From Saprospiraceae bacterium (lineage in GTDB: Bacteria > Bacteroidota > Bacteroidia > Bacteroidales > JAIPBB01), in assembly GCA_021739805.1 (NCBI GenBank), contig JAIPBB010000011.1, positions 1 to 35,314 of the forward strand: a DNA stretch of 35,314 nucleotides, given 5' to 3'. Below are positions 8,865-15,649 of this stretch, piece by piece. Position 1 is the first letter of the stretch. Each line of letters starts with the position of its first letter. The position numbers and the translations under genes were made by a program. Below the pieces are notes generated by a model. The model saw only the letters and a program-made list of their open reading frames with translations. It searched no databases and was not told the origin of the DNA.

Positions 8865-9545
8865 TTATTTTCCGTAAGAATTTATCGAATATTTATAATT
8901 CACACCACTGGTTATTTCACCTGTTAAAGGATTTAAAGTAATATGCACATTTTCTTTATGAATTAAGCCAATATGTTTAGCATAAATCTCCTTGGAAAAA
9001 TCTTCACTTATTAAAGTAATAAACTCATCCTGAACTATAGCAACTGTTGAATCAAATGTAATTCCGCTTTCTGAATATGGTGTGTGAATATCTTCATAAG
9101 AACACTCCTCTGCATCCAAAGTATTTGTAGCATTACAATCCCAAACAGAGCCTAATTTTATAGGAAAAGCCATTTTAATGTAAGAAATATTTTCTTCAAA
9201 TCTTTCTGCACGCATATTTGTCCGGGTTGATGTATAAACATCCGATAATACCCACGGTATAGTATCATTAAGCCTATAATACCTTTCTATTCTTTCAGCC
9301 TGCCGACCTTCATTGTCAATAAATGAGGATTCAATAACTTCTTTGATTTGAAAAATAAAAGTATCAACAGTTCCTTGAAATTCATTAAAGTCGATGGAGT
9401 CAACATCATAAATTATCCATTGCCCTATAGTGGTAGGAAAATAATCGTAACCCATATCAACAGGTGGCAAGCTTGAGTCTTTCTTACACGAAATGTTAAA
9501 TATTAAAAAAATAAGCACTAGAATTTTGAGAATAGTTTTTAGCAT
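8865..9545 (-). CDS. Uncharacterised lipoprotein
   Basis: 226 residues. Lipoprotein signal peptide with lipobox FNISCKK (modified Cys near residue 20), then a beta-rich, Asp/Glu/Thr-rich mature protein beginning YDYFPTTIGQWIIYDVDSI. That motif is frequent at the N-terminus of Bacteroidota envelope proteins of unknown function. No catalytic motif is visible. It starts 46 bases after the mnmA stop on the same strand, so probably transcribed with mnmA. Function unknown. Confidence 0.75.
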   Translation of the reverse strand: MLKTILKILVLIFLIFNISCKKDSSLPPVDMGYDYFPTTIGQWIIYDVDSIDFNEFQGTVDTFIFQIKEVIESSFIDNEGRQAERIERYYRLNDTIPWVLSDVYTSTRTNMRAERFEENISYIKMAFPIKLGSVWDCNATNTLDAEECSYEDIHTPYSESGITFDSTVAIVQDEFITLISEDFSKEIYAKHIGLIHKENVHITLNPLTGEITSGVNYKYSINSYGK

Positions 9546-9591
9546 GACTGTTTAATTATTTTGATTTGCTAAAATAATATATTAAAATGCT

Positions 9592-10677
9592 TTAATCAAT
9601 AAATCCGCCACCAATTACATCATCACCTTCATAAAAAACTGCAGATTGTCCGGGAGCAACTGCCGAAACAGGCTCTTGAAACTCTACAAATATCTTATCT
9701 CCAATTTGTTTAATGGTTGACAGAGTGCCTTTATCATGATACCTGATTTTTGTTAAAACCTTCATCTCACCTTTTATTTCCGGATATTTCTGGAGATTAA
9801 AATTCTTAACAATCATTGAGTTACTATAAATATCTTCACTTCTCCCAAGCATAACAGTATTGTTTTCGGCATTAATACTTTTAACGTACATTGGCTCTCC
9901 TAATGCTATTTCAAGTCCCTTTCGCTGGCCAATAGTGTAAAAAGGAAATCCTTTATGCTTACCAAGAATTTTTCCATCAGTGGAAATAAAATCTCCACCT
10001 GCAACATCCTTTTCAAGATTATTTACATTTCTTTTTAAAAAACTGCGATAATCATCATCGGGGATAAAACAGATTTCGAAACTTTCCCTTTTGTTAGCAA
10101 GTTTTTCAAAGCCATATTTCTTTGCCATTTCCCTGATTTCACTTTTCAAAAATCCACCAAGTGGCAAAATAGTCCTTTTTAAATTTTCCTGGCTAACACC
10201 CCATAAAACATAGGATTGGTCTTTGTCTTCGTCCTTTCCTTTAGAAACAACATATCTTCCATTTTCTTCCCTAACCCTGGCGTAATGTCCTGTTGAAATA
10301 AACTCACAACCCATTTGGTCAGCTCTTTTCAGAAGTGCAGCCCATTTTATATGAGTATTGCACAAAACACATGGGTTTGGTGTTCTCCCGACCATATATT
10401 CGTCAACAAAATTCTTTACAATCAACTCGTTGAATTCTTCTCTTATATCTATTACATAATGCGGAAAGCCAAGTTTAACGGCTAAATTTCTGGCATCGTT
10501 TATTGAATCAAGGCTACAGCAGCCTGTTTCCTTAGCAGTTACTTCTGAAGTTTCATACTCCCAGGTTTTCATAGTCATGCCAATTACTTCATAGCCTTCT
10601 TCATGGAGCATCATTCCTGCAATGGAACTATCAAGTCCACCACTCATTGCCATTAAAACTCTTCCTTTTTTTGACAT
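9592..10677 (-). CDS. mnmA: tRNA 2-thiouridine(34) synthase MnmA
   Basis: 361 residues, the usual length for MnmA. It adenylates and thiolates U34 of tRNAs for Lys, Glu and Gln. Seen: PP-loop SGGLDS at 12-17; the catalytic pair Cys103 (NPCVLCN) and Cys203 (FEICFIP), at the spacing of E. coli Cys102/Cys199; the family block TGHYARV; and C-terminal GQSAVFYEGDDVIGGGFI. An additional C-C pair at 53-54 (TGCCSLDSI) is common in Bacteroidota MnmA. The ATG at 10677 gives the family start (MSKKGRVLMAMSGG). Cytoplasmic. Followed closely by the lipoprotein gene. Confidence 0.96.
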   Translation of the reverse strand: MSKKGRVLMAMSGGLDSSIAGMMLHEEGYEVIGMTMKTWEYETSEVTAKETGCCSLDSINDARNLAVKLGFPHYVIDIREEFNELIVKNFVDEYMVGRTPNPCVLCNTHIKWAALLKRADQMGCEFISTGHYARVREENGRYVVSKGKDEDKDQSYVLWGVSQENLKRTILPLGGFLKSEIREMAKKYGFEKLANKRESFEICFIPDDDYRSFLKRNVNNLEKDVAGGDFISTDGKILGKHKGFPFYTIGQRKGLEIALGEPMYVKSINAENNTVMLGRSEDIYSNSMIVKNFNLQKYPEIKGEMKVLTKIRYHDKGTLSTIKQIGDKIFVEFQEPVSAVAPGQSAVFYEGDDVIGGGFID

Positions 10678-10904
10678 TTTTAGTTTTAGTTTTGTGTTAA
10701 CAAGATTGTTATATAATCTGTAACTGTTAATTTTTCTTATACTAGTACAGAATTTTATACAAAATTTCCAAGTCTGTTTTCTGCCACATTCCTATTTTCC
10801 TAAACTTGTTTTGTACGTATACATAAACATCTTGTACTTCGCAAAGCTGTTAAGAATTAGTATATCCTTTCTATCTTCACAATGTACTACTGCTGTTTTT
10901 TCAT

Positions 10905-11121
10905 CTTTTCTATCTTTTCTATCTTAATACTCTTTTATTGCTTAATCTTATGTTGTTCTATCTTTTCTATCTTAATACTCTTCTATCGCTTAATCTTATG
11001 TTGTTCTATCTCTTCTATCTTAATATTCTTCTATCGCTTAATCTTATGTTGTTCTATCTTTTCTATCTTAATACTCTTCTATCGCTTAATCTTATGTTGT
11101 TTTATCTTTTCTATCTTAATT
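10905..11121. repeat. 48-bp direct tandem repeat, about 4.3 copies
   Basis: Within the 468-base gap between the MORN gene stop and the mnmA start. Full units start at 10919, 10967, 11015 and 11063, with a partial unit at 11111-11120 and a degenerate partial unit before 10919. Each unit reads CTATCTTAATACTC..., then CGCTTAATCTTATG..., then TTCTATCTTTT. Units differ only by a few C/T transitions. The plus strand is almost pure pyrimidine in parts. Because 48 is a multiple of 3, spurious open frames run through it; they are not genes. The rest of the gap (10678-10904) has no feature I can support. Confidence 0.9.
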
Positions 11122-11145
11122 TCAAACACTTTGATTGTTTTTCAT

Positions 11146-11853
11146 CTATTCAGTTTTCTCCTTTTTTTCTATTAAAACTTTTGTTTCCTTTAAATGTCCA
11201 TACATATATTTTTCTTTTCTTTGAAGTTCACCTAACTCAGTGTAATACAACCATGTACCTTCCTTCAATCCATTATTATATTTCCCTGACATTAATATTT
11301 TTCCTGACAAATAAAATGTCTTATATGGACCATGAATAACACCATCCTGATTATTTGCAATTAGTTTTGTATTTCCATTATTAAAGTATTGTTTGACTTC
11401 ACCATTCTTCTTTCCATTTTCATATGTAATAACTTCAAAATCTTTTCCATCATCATAGAAAGTTTTCCAATGTCCTGATTTTTGTCCATCCTTATAAAAC
11501 TCCTGCGACACTATTATTTGTTTATCATTATAATAAAGCCACAATCCATCTTTTGTTTTATCAATATATGAACCTGTAGCCATTAGTTTTCCTTTGGTAT
11601 TGTACATTTTTGTTGTGGACTTTCCTTCAGCAGTAAAATTTGATTCTGCTTTTAGTTTTCCTGTATCATAATAATAAGTGAACTTTCCAAAAGGCTTATC
11701 GTCAACAAAATTTCCTTTATATTTCACTTTTCCGTTTGGGTAATTCTTAATCCACTCTCCTTGCTTTCTGCCTTTAGCATCAGTTTGATTTGTTTGAGCA
11801 ACAGAAATATTAAAACTTAAAATCGTTATGAAAATTATTAGAAGTTTATTCAT
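11146..11853 (-). CDS. Exported MORN-repeat protein (YwqK-type)
   Basis: 235 residues. Signal peptide about 1-20 (ISVAQ) followed by about eight MORN-like repeats of the form G-x-W-x-x-Y-Y-x-x-G-K-x-x-x-x-x-x-Y (for example QGEWIKNYPNGKVKYKGNF, DGLWLYYNDKQ, SGHWKTFYDDGK, EGTWLYYTELGE). Annotation pipelines often call such proteins 'toxin-antitoxin system YwqK family antitoxin', but no toxin partner is next to it. In Bacteroidota, exported MORN proteins are common and of unknown role; beta-hairpin repeats suggest binding or structural function. It lies upstream of the tandem repeat and mnmA on the same strand. Confidence 0.85.
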   Translation of the reverse strand: MNKLLIIFITILSFNISVAQTNQTDAKGRKQGEWIKNYPNGKVKYKGNFVDDKPFGKFTYYYDTGKLKAESNFTAEGKSTTKMYNTKGKLMATGSYIDKTKDGLWLYYNDKQIIVSQEFYKDGQKSGHWKTFYDDGKDFEVITYENGKKNGEVKQYFNNGNTKLIANNQDGVIHGPYKTFYLSGKILMSGKYNNGLKEGTWLYYTELGELQRKEKYMYGHLKETKVLIEKKEKTE

Positions 11854-11871
11854 TTATTTTGTTGTTTTAAT

Positions 11872-11975
11872 TAATAATATCTTGTTTACTGGTTACTTGT
11901 TTCTCGTCCTCGTTGCTAGCTGCTTGTCTCACGAACACCGATTACCGAATACTAATTACCGCACACTACCAACTT
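11872..11975. repeat. Intergenic short-period repeats, reverse orientation
   Basis: Gap between gmhB and the MORN gene. On the minus strand it reads as CGGTAATTAGTATTCGGTAATCGGTG-like units followed by GAAACAAG / CGAGAAAC-like units, the same two families seen at 1920-2112 and 6885-7032. Confidence 0.6.
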
Positions 11976-11990
11976 CCTTCTCCTTAGCCT
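11976..11990 (-). other. GGCTAAGGAGAAGG motif at the gmhB stop codon
   Basis: On the gmhB sense strand the TGA stop runs directly into GGCTAAGGAGAAGG. The same word overlaps the hydF stop (20911-20924) and a permuted form overlaps the Crp/Fnr gene stop (22425-22438). Confidence 0.5.
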
Positions 11991-12541
11991 CATTTCAATT
12001 CCCCCACAAACTCCCCAAGACTTAAAAAAGTAAAATCAGCAGCTTCACTACATTCTCTATTAAAATAATTACATAAAAAAACTGTTTTCATGTTTAATCG
12101 ATTTCCAAATATTATATCTGACGCTGAATCACCTATCATAATAGATTTTTCAAAATCAATTTCAGGAAAATCATTTTTTGCCTGCAATGCCATTCCTATT
12201 TCGGGTTTCCGATTTTTGCTTCCTGTATTATGCATATCAGGACAATAATAAATCTTATCAATTCTGCCTCCTGCCCTACTTATTTCATCAAGCATTTTTG
12301 AATGAACTTTTTCTAAATCTTTATCAGTAAAAATGCCTTTGCTTATTCCTTGTTGGTTTGATATAATTATTATCCTGCCAAATTTTTCAGATAGAATTTT
12401 CAATGAATCCAAAACTCCCGGCAAAAAGCTAAATTCTTCCCATTTTGTGACGTATTCGTTAACAATATGAACATTTATAACACCATCCCTATCAAGAAAT
12501 AATGTCCAATCCTGGTTAATATTCAAATCTTTTAAATTCAT
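11990..12541 (-). CDS. gmhB: D-glycero-D-manno-heptose 1,7-bisphosphate phosphatase (HAD-IIIA), zinc site incomplete
   Basis: 183 residues. HAD motif I DRDG with Asp17/Asp19, motif II in IIISNQQGI (Ser/Asn), the Lys of NRKPEIGM, and motif IV IGDSASD. It removes the C7 phosphate from heptose bisphosphate before nucleotide activation. Typical GmhB proteins carry a zinc loop of Cys-x-His plus a Cys-x-Cys just before RKP; here Cys100 and His104 (CPDMH) are present but the Cys-x-Cys pair is missing (NTGSKNRKP), so the loop is short and probably binds no zinc. The 3' end carries the GGCTAAGGAGAAGG motif. Its start overlaps the end of hddC by 26 bases, so the genes are translationally linked. A related histidinol-phosphate phosphatase role is less likely given the neighbours. 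Confidence 0.9.
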   Translation of the reverse strand: MNLKDLNINQDWTLFLDRDGVINVHIVNEYVTKWEEFSFLPGVLDSLKILSEKFGRIIIISNQQGISKGIFTDKDLEKVHSKMLDEISRAGGRIDKIYYCPDMHNTGSKNRKPEIGMALQAKNDFPEIDFEKSIMIGDSASDIIFGNRLNMKTVFLCNYFNRECSEAADFTFLSLGEFVGELK

Positions 12542-13217
12542 GCTGTGCTTTATAAAAATCTTCCGGTATTCCTATATCTAAAAAATAATCTGTTGAAGGA
12601 TAACCATACATTTTTTTTGATTTATAAAATTTCTCAAAACAATCTTTTTCAATTGAAAATTTATCAGGCATTCCAATTTCTTCAAAAAATCCTTTTGAAA
12701 TCAAATAAGTTCCGCCGTTTATATAACCTTCTCCACTTTTACTATTCTTTTCTTTAAACGCAATAATTCTTTTATAATTATCAATTTCAACTGCTCCGTA
12801 TCTGTCAATATTTTCAAGATGACGCAAACCAATTGTTAAATCAGCCCTTCTTTCAATATGAAAATAATTAAAACTCGTTAAATCAATATCAAAAAGAGTG
12901 TCTCCATTTACCACAATCGCAACATCATCGCGGATTTTTTGCATTGCCAGTTTAATTCCACCCCCGGTTCCTAATGGCTCTTCTTCAACAGCATATTCAA
13001 TTTCAACACCATTGAATGAATTGCCAAAATAATCACTAATAAACGCATGTTTATAACCAACAGAAAATATTATCCTGTTTACATCATATTTTTTAAGATA
13101 ATTTATTTGGTATTCGAGAAAAGGTTTATTGTTAATTAAAGCCATAGGTTTTGGGACTTCCTTAACAACTTCCTGAAGACGCTTACCAAAACCACCGGCA
13201 AGAATTATTGCTTCCAT
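12516..13217 (-). CDS. hddC: D-glycero-D-manno-heptose 1-phosphate nucleotidyltransferase (HddC-like)
   Basis: 233 residues, a sugar-phosphate nucleotidyltransferase. Signature LAGGFGKRL near 6-14 with KEVPKPM (Lys binding the sugar-nucleotide phosphates), PLGTGGGIKLA, and the metal-binding VNGDTLFDID. Its position next to gmhA and gmhB points to transfer of GMP (or another NMP) to heptose-1-phosphate, giving GDP-D-glycero-alpha-D-manno-heptose for glycoprotein or surface glycan synthesis. The ATG at 13217 puts the GG motif at the normal position. Second gene of the gmhA-hddC-gmhB set. The heptose-7-phosphate kinase (HddA), needed before this step, is not in the window. Confidence 0.88.
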   Translation of the reverse strand: MEAIILAGGFGKRLQEVVKEVPKPMALINNKPFLEYQINYLKKYDVNRIIFSVGYKHAFISDYFGNSFNGVEIEYAVEEEPLGTGGGIKLAMQKIRDDVAIVVNGDTLFDIDLTSFNYFHIERRADLTIGLRHLENIDRYGAVEIDNYKRIIAFKEKNSKSGEGYINGGTYLISKGFFEEIGMPDKFSIEKDCFEKFYKSKKMYGYPSTDYFLDIGIPEDFYKAQHEFKRFEY

Positions 13218-13268
13218 ATTAGAGACTATTTTGAAATAATAACATTTAAAATCTACATTTTATTTCTT

Positions 13269-13310
13269 TTGATTTTGGAACAAGGATTAACCATTAACGA
13301 TTTTTGATTT
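13269..13310 (-). repeat. Inverted repeat, left end, flanking the four-helix-bundle gene
   Basis: Core at 13279-13310: AACAAGGATTAAC ... ACGATTTTTGATTT. It carries a 7-base internal duplication (ATTAACC ATTAACG) absent from the right copy. Weaker similarity to the right copy extends outward to about 13269 (TGATTTT). The stop codon of the enclosed gene (13294-13296) lies inside this repeat. Confidence 0.85.
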
Positions 13311-13674
13311 GTTCGTTATTCATATTCTTTTGTGCTGTTTCTGAACTTTTGACAAATATAGAAATTAACTCATTATTTTCTTTCATCGCTGTTTGCATTT
13401 TATTTTCTGATTTATAAAGTTTTGATCTATAAATTATTTTCAAACAGACAAAAGTCTCTCGTAATTCCTGTAATACAATTTTTATTTTGCGAATAAAATC
13501 TTTTCTTGATTCACCACTTTGTGCTTCTCCATAATTTAAAGCAGGAGAAGTACCACAACGAACTAATTGACCTGACAAATGATTTCCAGCTTTAGTATTT
13601 GGAATCTCATCTGATATTTCAATAATTAATACAGCAAAATTAATTAGCCGCTCTTCCAGATCAAATTTATTCAT
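13294..13674 (-). CDS. Four-helix bundle protein, S23 / 23S rRNA intervening-sequence protein family
   Basis: 126 residues, typical length for the family. Pattern: F-x-x-x-I-I-E-I-S, IPNTKAGNHLSGQLVRCGTSPALNYGEAQSGESRKDFIRKIKIVLQELRETFVCLKII. This matches the family core (a conserved L-x-R-A/C-G-S-x-x-N-x-x-E-A followed by helices 3-4). Relatives occur as ORFs inside 23S rRNA intervening sequences and as free genes in many Bacteroidota; Avd of diversity-generating retroelements is distantly related. Biochemical role unknown. It lies inside the heptose operon between gmhA and hddC and is bounded by an inverted repeat (13269-13310 and 13690-13723) that includes its own stop codon, so the unit looks inserted as a piece. 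No reverse transcriptase or variable repeat is nearby. Confidence 0.9.
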   Translation of the reverse strand: MNKFDLEERLINFAVLIIEISDEIPNTKAGNHLSGQLVRCGTSPALNYGEAQSGESRKDFIRKIKIVLQELRETFVCLKIIYRSKLYKSENKMQTAMKENNELISIFVKSSETAQKNMNNEQIKNR

Positions 13675-13689
13675 AGTTTCTTACATCTT

Positions 13690-13723
13690 AAATCAAAAAT
13701 CGTTAATCCTTGTTCTGAAATCA
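13690..13723 (+). repeat. Inverted repeat, right end, flanking the four-helix-bundle gene
   Basis: Core at 13690-13714 (AAATCAAAAATCGT ... CCTTGTT) is the reverse complement of the left copy apart from the 7-base duplication there. Outward similarity continues to about 13723. It begins 15 bases upstream of the ATG of the enclosed gene. Confidence 0.85.
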
Positions 13724-13793
13724 TTTTTTGCTAACAGACACTTTCCATAATACTTATATTTGCAAAAACATATAATCAAAACAATCTTTTATT

Positions 13794-14366
13794 CTATTTT
13801 GGAAATAATTCAGATTCGACTAATTCGCAAATAATATGTCCAACCATAATATGAGATTCCTGGATTCGTGGAGTGTCTGTTGATGGAATATTAAGTAAAT
13901 AGCAACTTAGCTCTCTCATTTTCCCGCCTGTTTCACCAGTCATTCCTATAGTTTTCATACCTATTCTATTTGCTTCTTCGAAAGCTCTAATAATATTCCC
14001 TGAGTTTCCTGATGTTGAAATCCCAAAAAGAACATCTCCTTTTCTTCCTTTTGCTTTTATCAGTCTGGAATATATTTCATCGTAAGAATAATCGTTGGCA
14101 ACAGCAGTAATATATGAAGTGTTCACATGTAAGGCTTCCGCAAATAATGGGTCACGGTCATAATAAAATCTGCCTGAAAACTCAGCGGCTAAATGCTGTG
14201 CATCGGCTGCACTTCCACCATTACCGCAGAAAAGCACTTTGCCATCATTTTTAAAACATGCAACAACTTCATCAGTTACATCCTGTATTATCTTTAAAAA
14301 GTTTTTATCCGCTAAAATCTTTTGCTTGACTTCAATGGATTCCTGAATAACTTCTTGTATTCTCAT
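13794..14366 (-). CDS. gmhA: Sedoheptulose 7-phosphate (phosphoheptose) isomerase
   Basis: 190 residues, full length. SIS-domain isomerase converting sedoheptulose 7-phosphate to D-glycero-D-manno-heptose 7-phosphate, first step of heptose nucleotide synthesis. Seen: phosphate-binding FCGNGGSAADAQHLAAEFSGRF, FGISTSGNSGNI, GMTGETGG, and the C-terminal DTPRIQESHIMVGHIICELVE, which carries the family's catalytic His/Gln/Glu. First gene of the operon, with a good promoter element at 14392-14399. The gap of 576 bases to hddC is mostly filled by the four-helix-bundle unit. Cytoplasmic, usually a tetramer. Confidence 0.95.
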   Translation of the reverse strand: MRIQEVIQESIEVKQKILADKNFLKIIQDVTDEVVACFKNDGKVLFCGNGGSAADAQHLAAEFSGRFYYDRDPLFAEALHVNTSYITAVANDYSYDEIYSRLIKAKGRKGDVLFGISTSGNSGNIIRAFEEANRIGMKTIGMTGETGGKMRELSCYLLNIPSTDTPRIQESHIMVGHIICELVESELFPK

Positions 14367-14391
14367 TTTGTTGTGTGTAAATTATGTAAGG

Positions 14392-14399
14392 CAAAGATA
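14392..14399 (-). promoter_or_regulatory. Promoter -7 element of the heptose operon
   Basis: On the minus strand this reads TATCTTTG, an exact TAnnTTTG, 26 bases before the gmhA ATG. The -33 region is only a partial match. Confidence 0.55.
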
Positions 14400-14437
14400 A
14401 GGAAAAATTACTTGGAGACATTTAGCTTATTTTAAAA

Positions 14438-15049
14438 TTAGTATGGATTAAATCGATATTGCAATACATCAAAAAATGGACATTCTTTATTATTGATTAT
14501 TATAGTAATTCCATTAATTATTATTGTATCTCCCCTTCTAACTTTATTTATTTTGCTTATAGTTTCATTTTGAAATCGACAACCATTATTGAAAATTTCT
14601 ATAGTATCCTTTGAGCATATCATGACATTATAACTCTTTATATTATGTTGAATTGATAATTTATCTAATATCTCAGATTTAATAATTAACGAATCTAAAA
14701 TTATAGTTGGATCGAATTTAGACCTATGAAAATCAACTTTAATATCATCAAAGGGTTGAATATATACTTTGAAAGTATCAGATTTATTCAATTTTATATT
14801 TTTAAGGATAAACCTATTAGAACCAAGTTTTCTCGGAATATAAATAAAAGAACAACTATCACTTATCAGTATAGTATCGTCAGTTATTAATTGATAGCCA
14901 CTACAATCCTTTAAATTGCTTTTCACATAGATTTCGTTTGGAATTCCATAGTATAAATTTCCAAGTGAAGGATTTAAAAACAAAGAAGTATTTTGACTAA
15001 TACTATCAATTCCAATTAATGAAATTACAACTAACAAAAATATTCTCAT
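14438..15049 (-). CDS. Exported protein of unknown function, possibly GldM-C-like Ig fold
   Basis: 203 residues with a clear signal peptide (MRIFLLVVISLIGIDSISQ). The mature part opens with LNPSLGNLYYGIPNEIYVKSN, continues with short beta strands and GSNRFILKNIKLNKSDTFKVYIQPF, and ends with two strands containing a Cys. The 'YYG-x-x-N-x-x-x-V' opening and alternating strands resemble the Ig-like C-terminal domains of GldM/PorM-type proteins, but the match is loose. It lies just upstream of the gmhA promoter on the same strand, 71 bases from gmhA, with no clear functional link. Confidence 0.6.
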   Translation of the reverse strand: MRIFLLVVISLIGIDSISQNTSLFLNPSLGNLYYGIPNEIYVKSNLKDCSGYQLITDDTILISDSCSFIYIPRKLGSNRFILKNIKLNKSDTFKVYIQPFDDIKVDFHRSKFDPTIILDSLIIKSEILDKLSIQHNIKSYNVMICSKDTIEIFNNGCRFQNETISKINKVRRGDTIIINGITIIINNKECPFFDVLQYRFNPY

Positions 15050-15316
15050 AATGCACTTATTTTCATATTAAATATTCTATATCAATCTTCTTTGCTTTCT
15101 ATAAACCTTTATAGAATTCATTACGAATTAATACATAAACTCTATAAAATTACTAATTATTTTAACAACCTTAACTTTAGGGTTAAAACCCTTTTGATTT
15201 TTTTCAAAAATAAAATTCAATCAAAACCTAATTTTAGTATTTTTGAATTATTCTGAATTTAATCTTTACAAAATGCATGAATCTAAATTCAGAAAATGAT
15301 TTTTAATTTTACAAGC

Positions 15317-15457
15317 ATGCTCGATTACGCTTTAAAAAAAGAAATAGATGATTTTAATATTCCTGAAGAACATCAAAAGTTGGTAATGTAACGCTTTGAA
15401 AAAGCTAGAAAAAATCCGGAAAGACTTTTAGACTGGGGTGAAGTTAAAAAACTCTAA
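15317..15457 (+). pseudogene. Decayed antitoxin-like gene with in-frame stop
   Basis: From the ATG at 15317 the frame reads MLDYALKKEIDDFNIPEEHQ, then KLVM, then TAA (15389-15391), and continues in the same frame RFEKARKNPERLLDWGEVKKL to a second TAA at 15455-15457. The C-terminal half (RxEK-x-x-x-x-P-x-x-LLDW-x-E-x-x-K) is typical of small addiction-module antitoxins paired with RelE/ParE toxins, and the piece that follows is toxin-like. One substitution in a sense codon would explain the stop. Too short and broken to be a normal gene; coding capacity of each half is doubtful. Confidence 0.6.
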
Positions 15458-15458
15458 A

Positions 15459-15578
15459 AGCAGGATAAAGAATCACATAGATAAAATTGACACTGAAGCT
15501 TTTGCAGATATTCATGGTATTTCTGACTGGTAAAATGAGGTTAGGGATAATCTCGGAAATAAGTTTAAGCCAATTTAG
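15459..15578 (+). pseudogene. Remnant of ParE/RelE-family toxin N-terminus
   Basis: The frame from 15459 reads ...IDTEAFADIHGISDW, a TAA at 15531-15533, then NEVRDNLGNKFKPI and TAG (15576-15578). The pattern EAxADI-x-x-(I)SDW[Y]NE-x-x-x-x-LGxKF is the N-terminal signature of plasmid-stabilisation toxins of the ParE/RelE superfamily, with the expected Tyr codon after Trp turned into a stop. The remaining two-thirds of the toxin (about 60 codons) is missing before the next gene at 15650. Together with 15317-15457 this is a dead toxin-antitoxin module. Confidence 0.55.
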
Positions 15579-15619
15579 CATACCTAATTTCAAATAACAT
15601 CTCTAAAGAAAATTATTAC

Positions 15620-15627
15620 TACTTTTG
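15620..15627 (+). promoter_or_regulatory. Promoter -7 element of the LolA-like/yidD operon
   Basis: TACTTTTG matches TAnnTTTG exactly, 22 bases before the ATG at 15650, and lies just beyond the decayed toxin-antitoxin remnant. Confidence 0.5.
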
Positions 15628-15649
15628 CTACCCTAAATATTTATTCCAT

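Noticed and set aside
10919..11120. CRISPR-like array
   Set aside because: The units are directly adjacent with no spacers between them, so it is a plain tandem repeat.
10882..11339. Two overlapping open frames encoding 16-residue Leu/Phe/Tyr-rich repeats
   Set aside because: They are by-products of the 48-bp tandem repeat, which has no stops in these frames because its length is a multiple of 3. No leader, no family and one frame runs antisense into the MORN gene.
11146..11853. Toxin-antitoxin module based on the YwqK label
   Set aside because: The protein is exported and has only MORN repeats; there is no toxin gene beside it.
13294..13674. Diversity-generating retroelement (Avd-like gene)
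   Set aside because: The four-helix protein is of the free S23 type, and no reverse transcriptase or template/variable repeat pair is nearby.
13727..13762. Promoter-like TTTG plus TATATTTG on the plus strand between the four-helix gene and gmhA
   Set aside because: No plus-strand gene follows; it would only read antisense to gmhA, the 24-base spacing is long, and chance matches are common in AT-rich DNA.
15179..15192. AGGGT / ACCCT hairpin in the gap at 15050-15316
   Set aside because: Five-base stem with no gene ending nearby in the required direction; nothing else was found in that gap.
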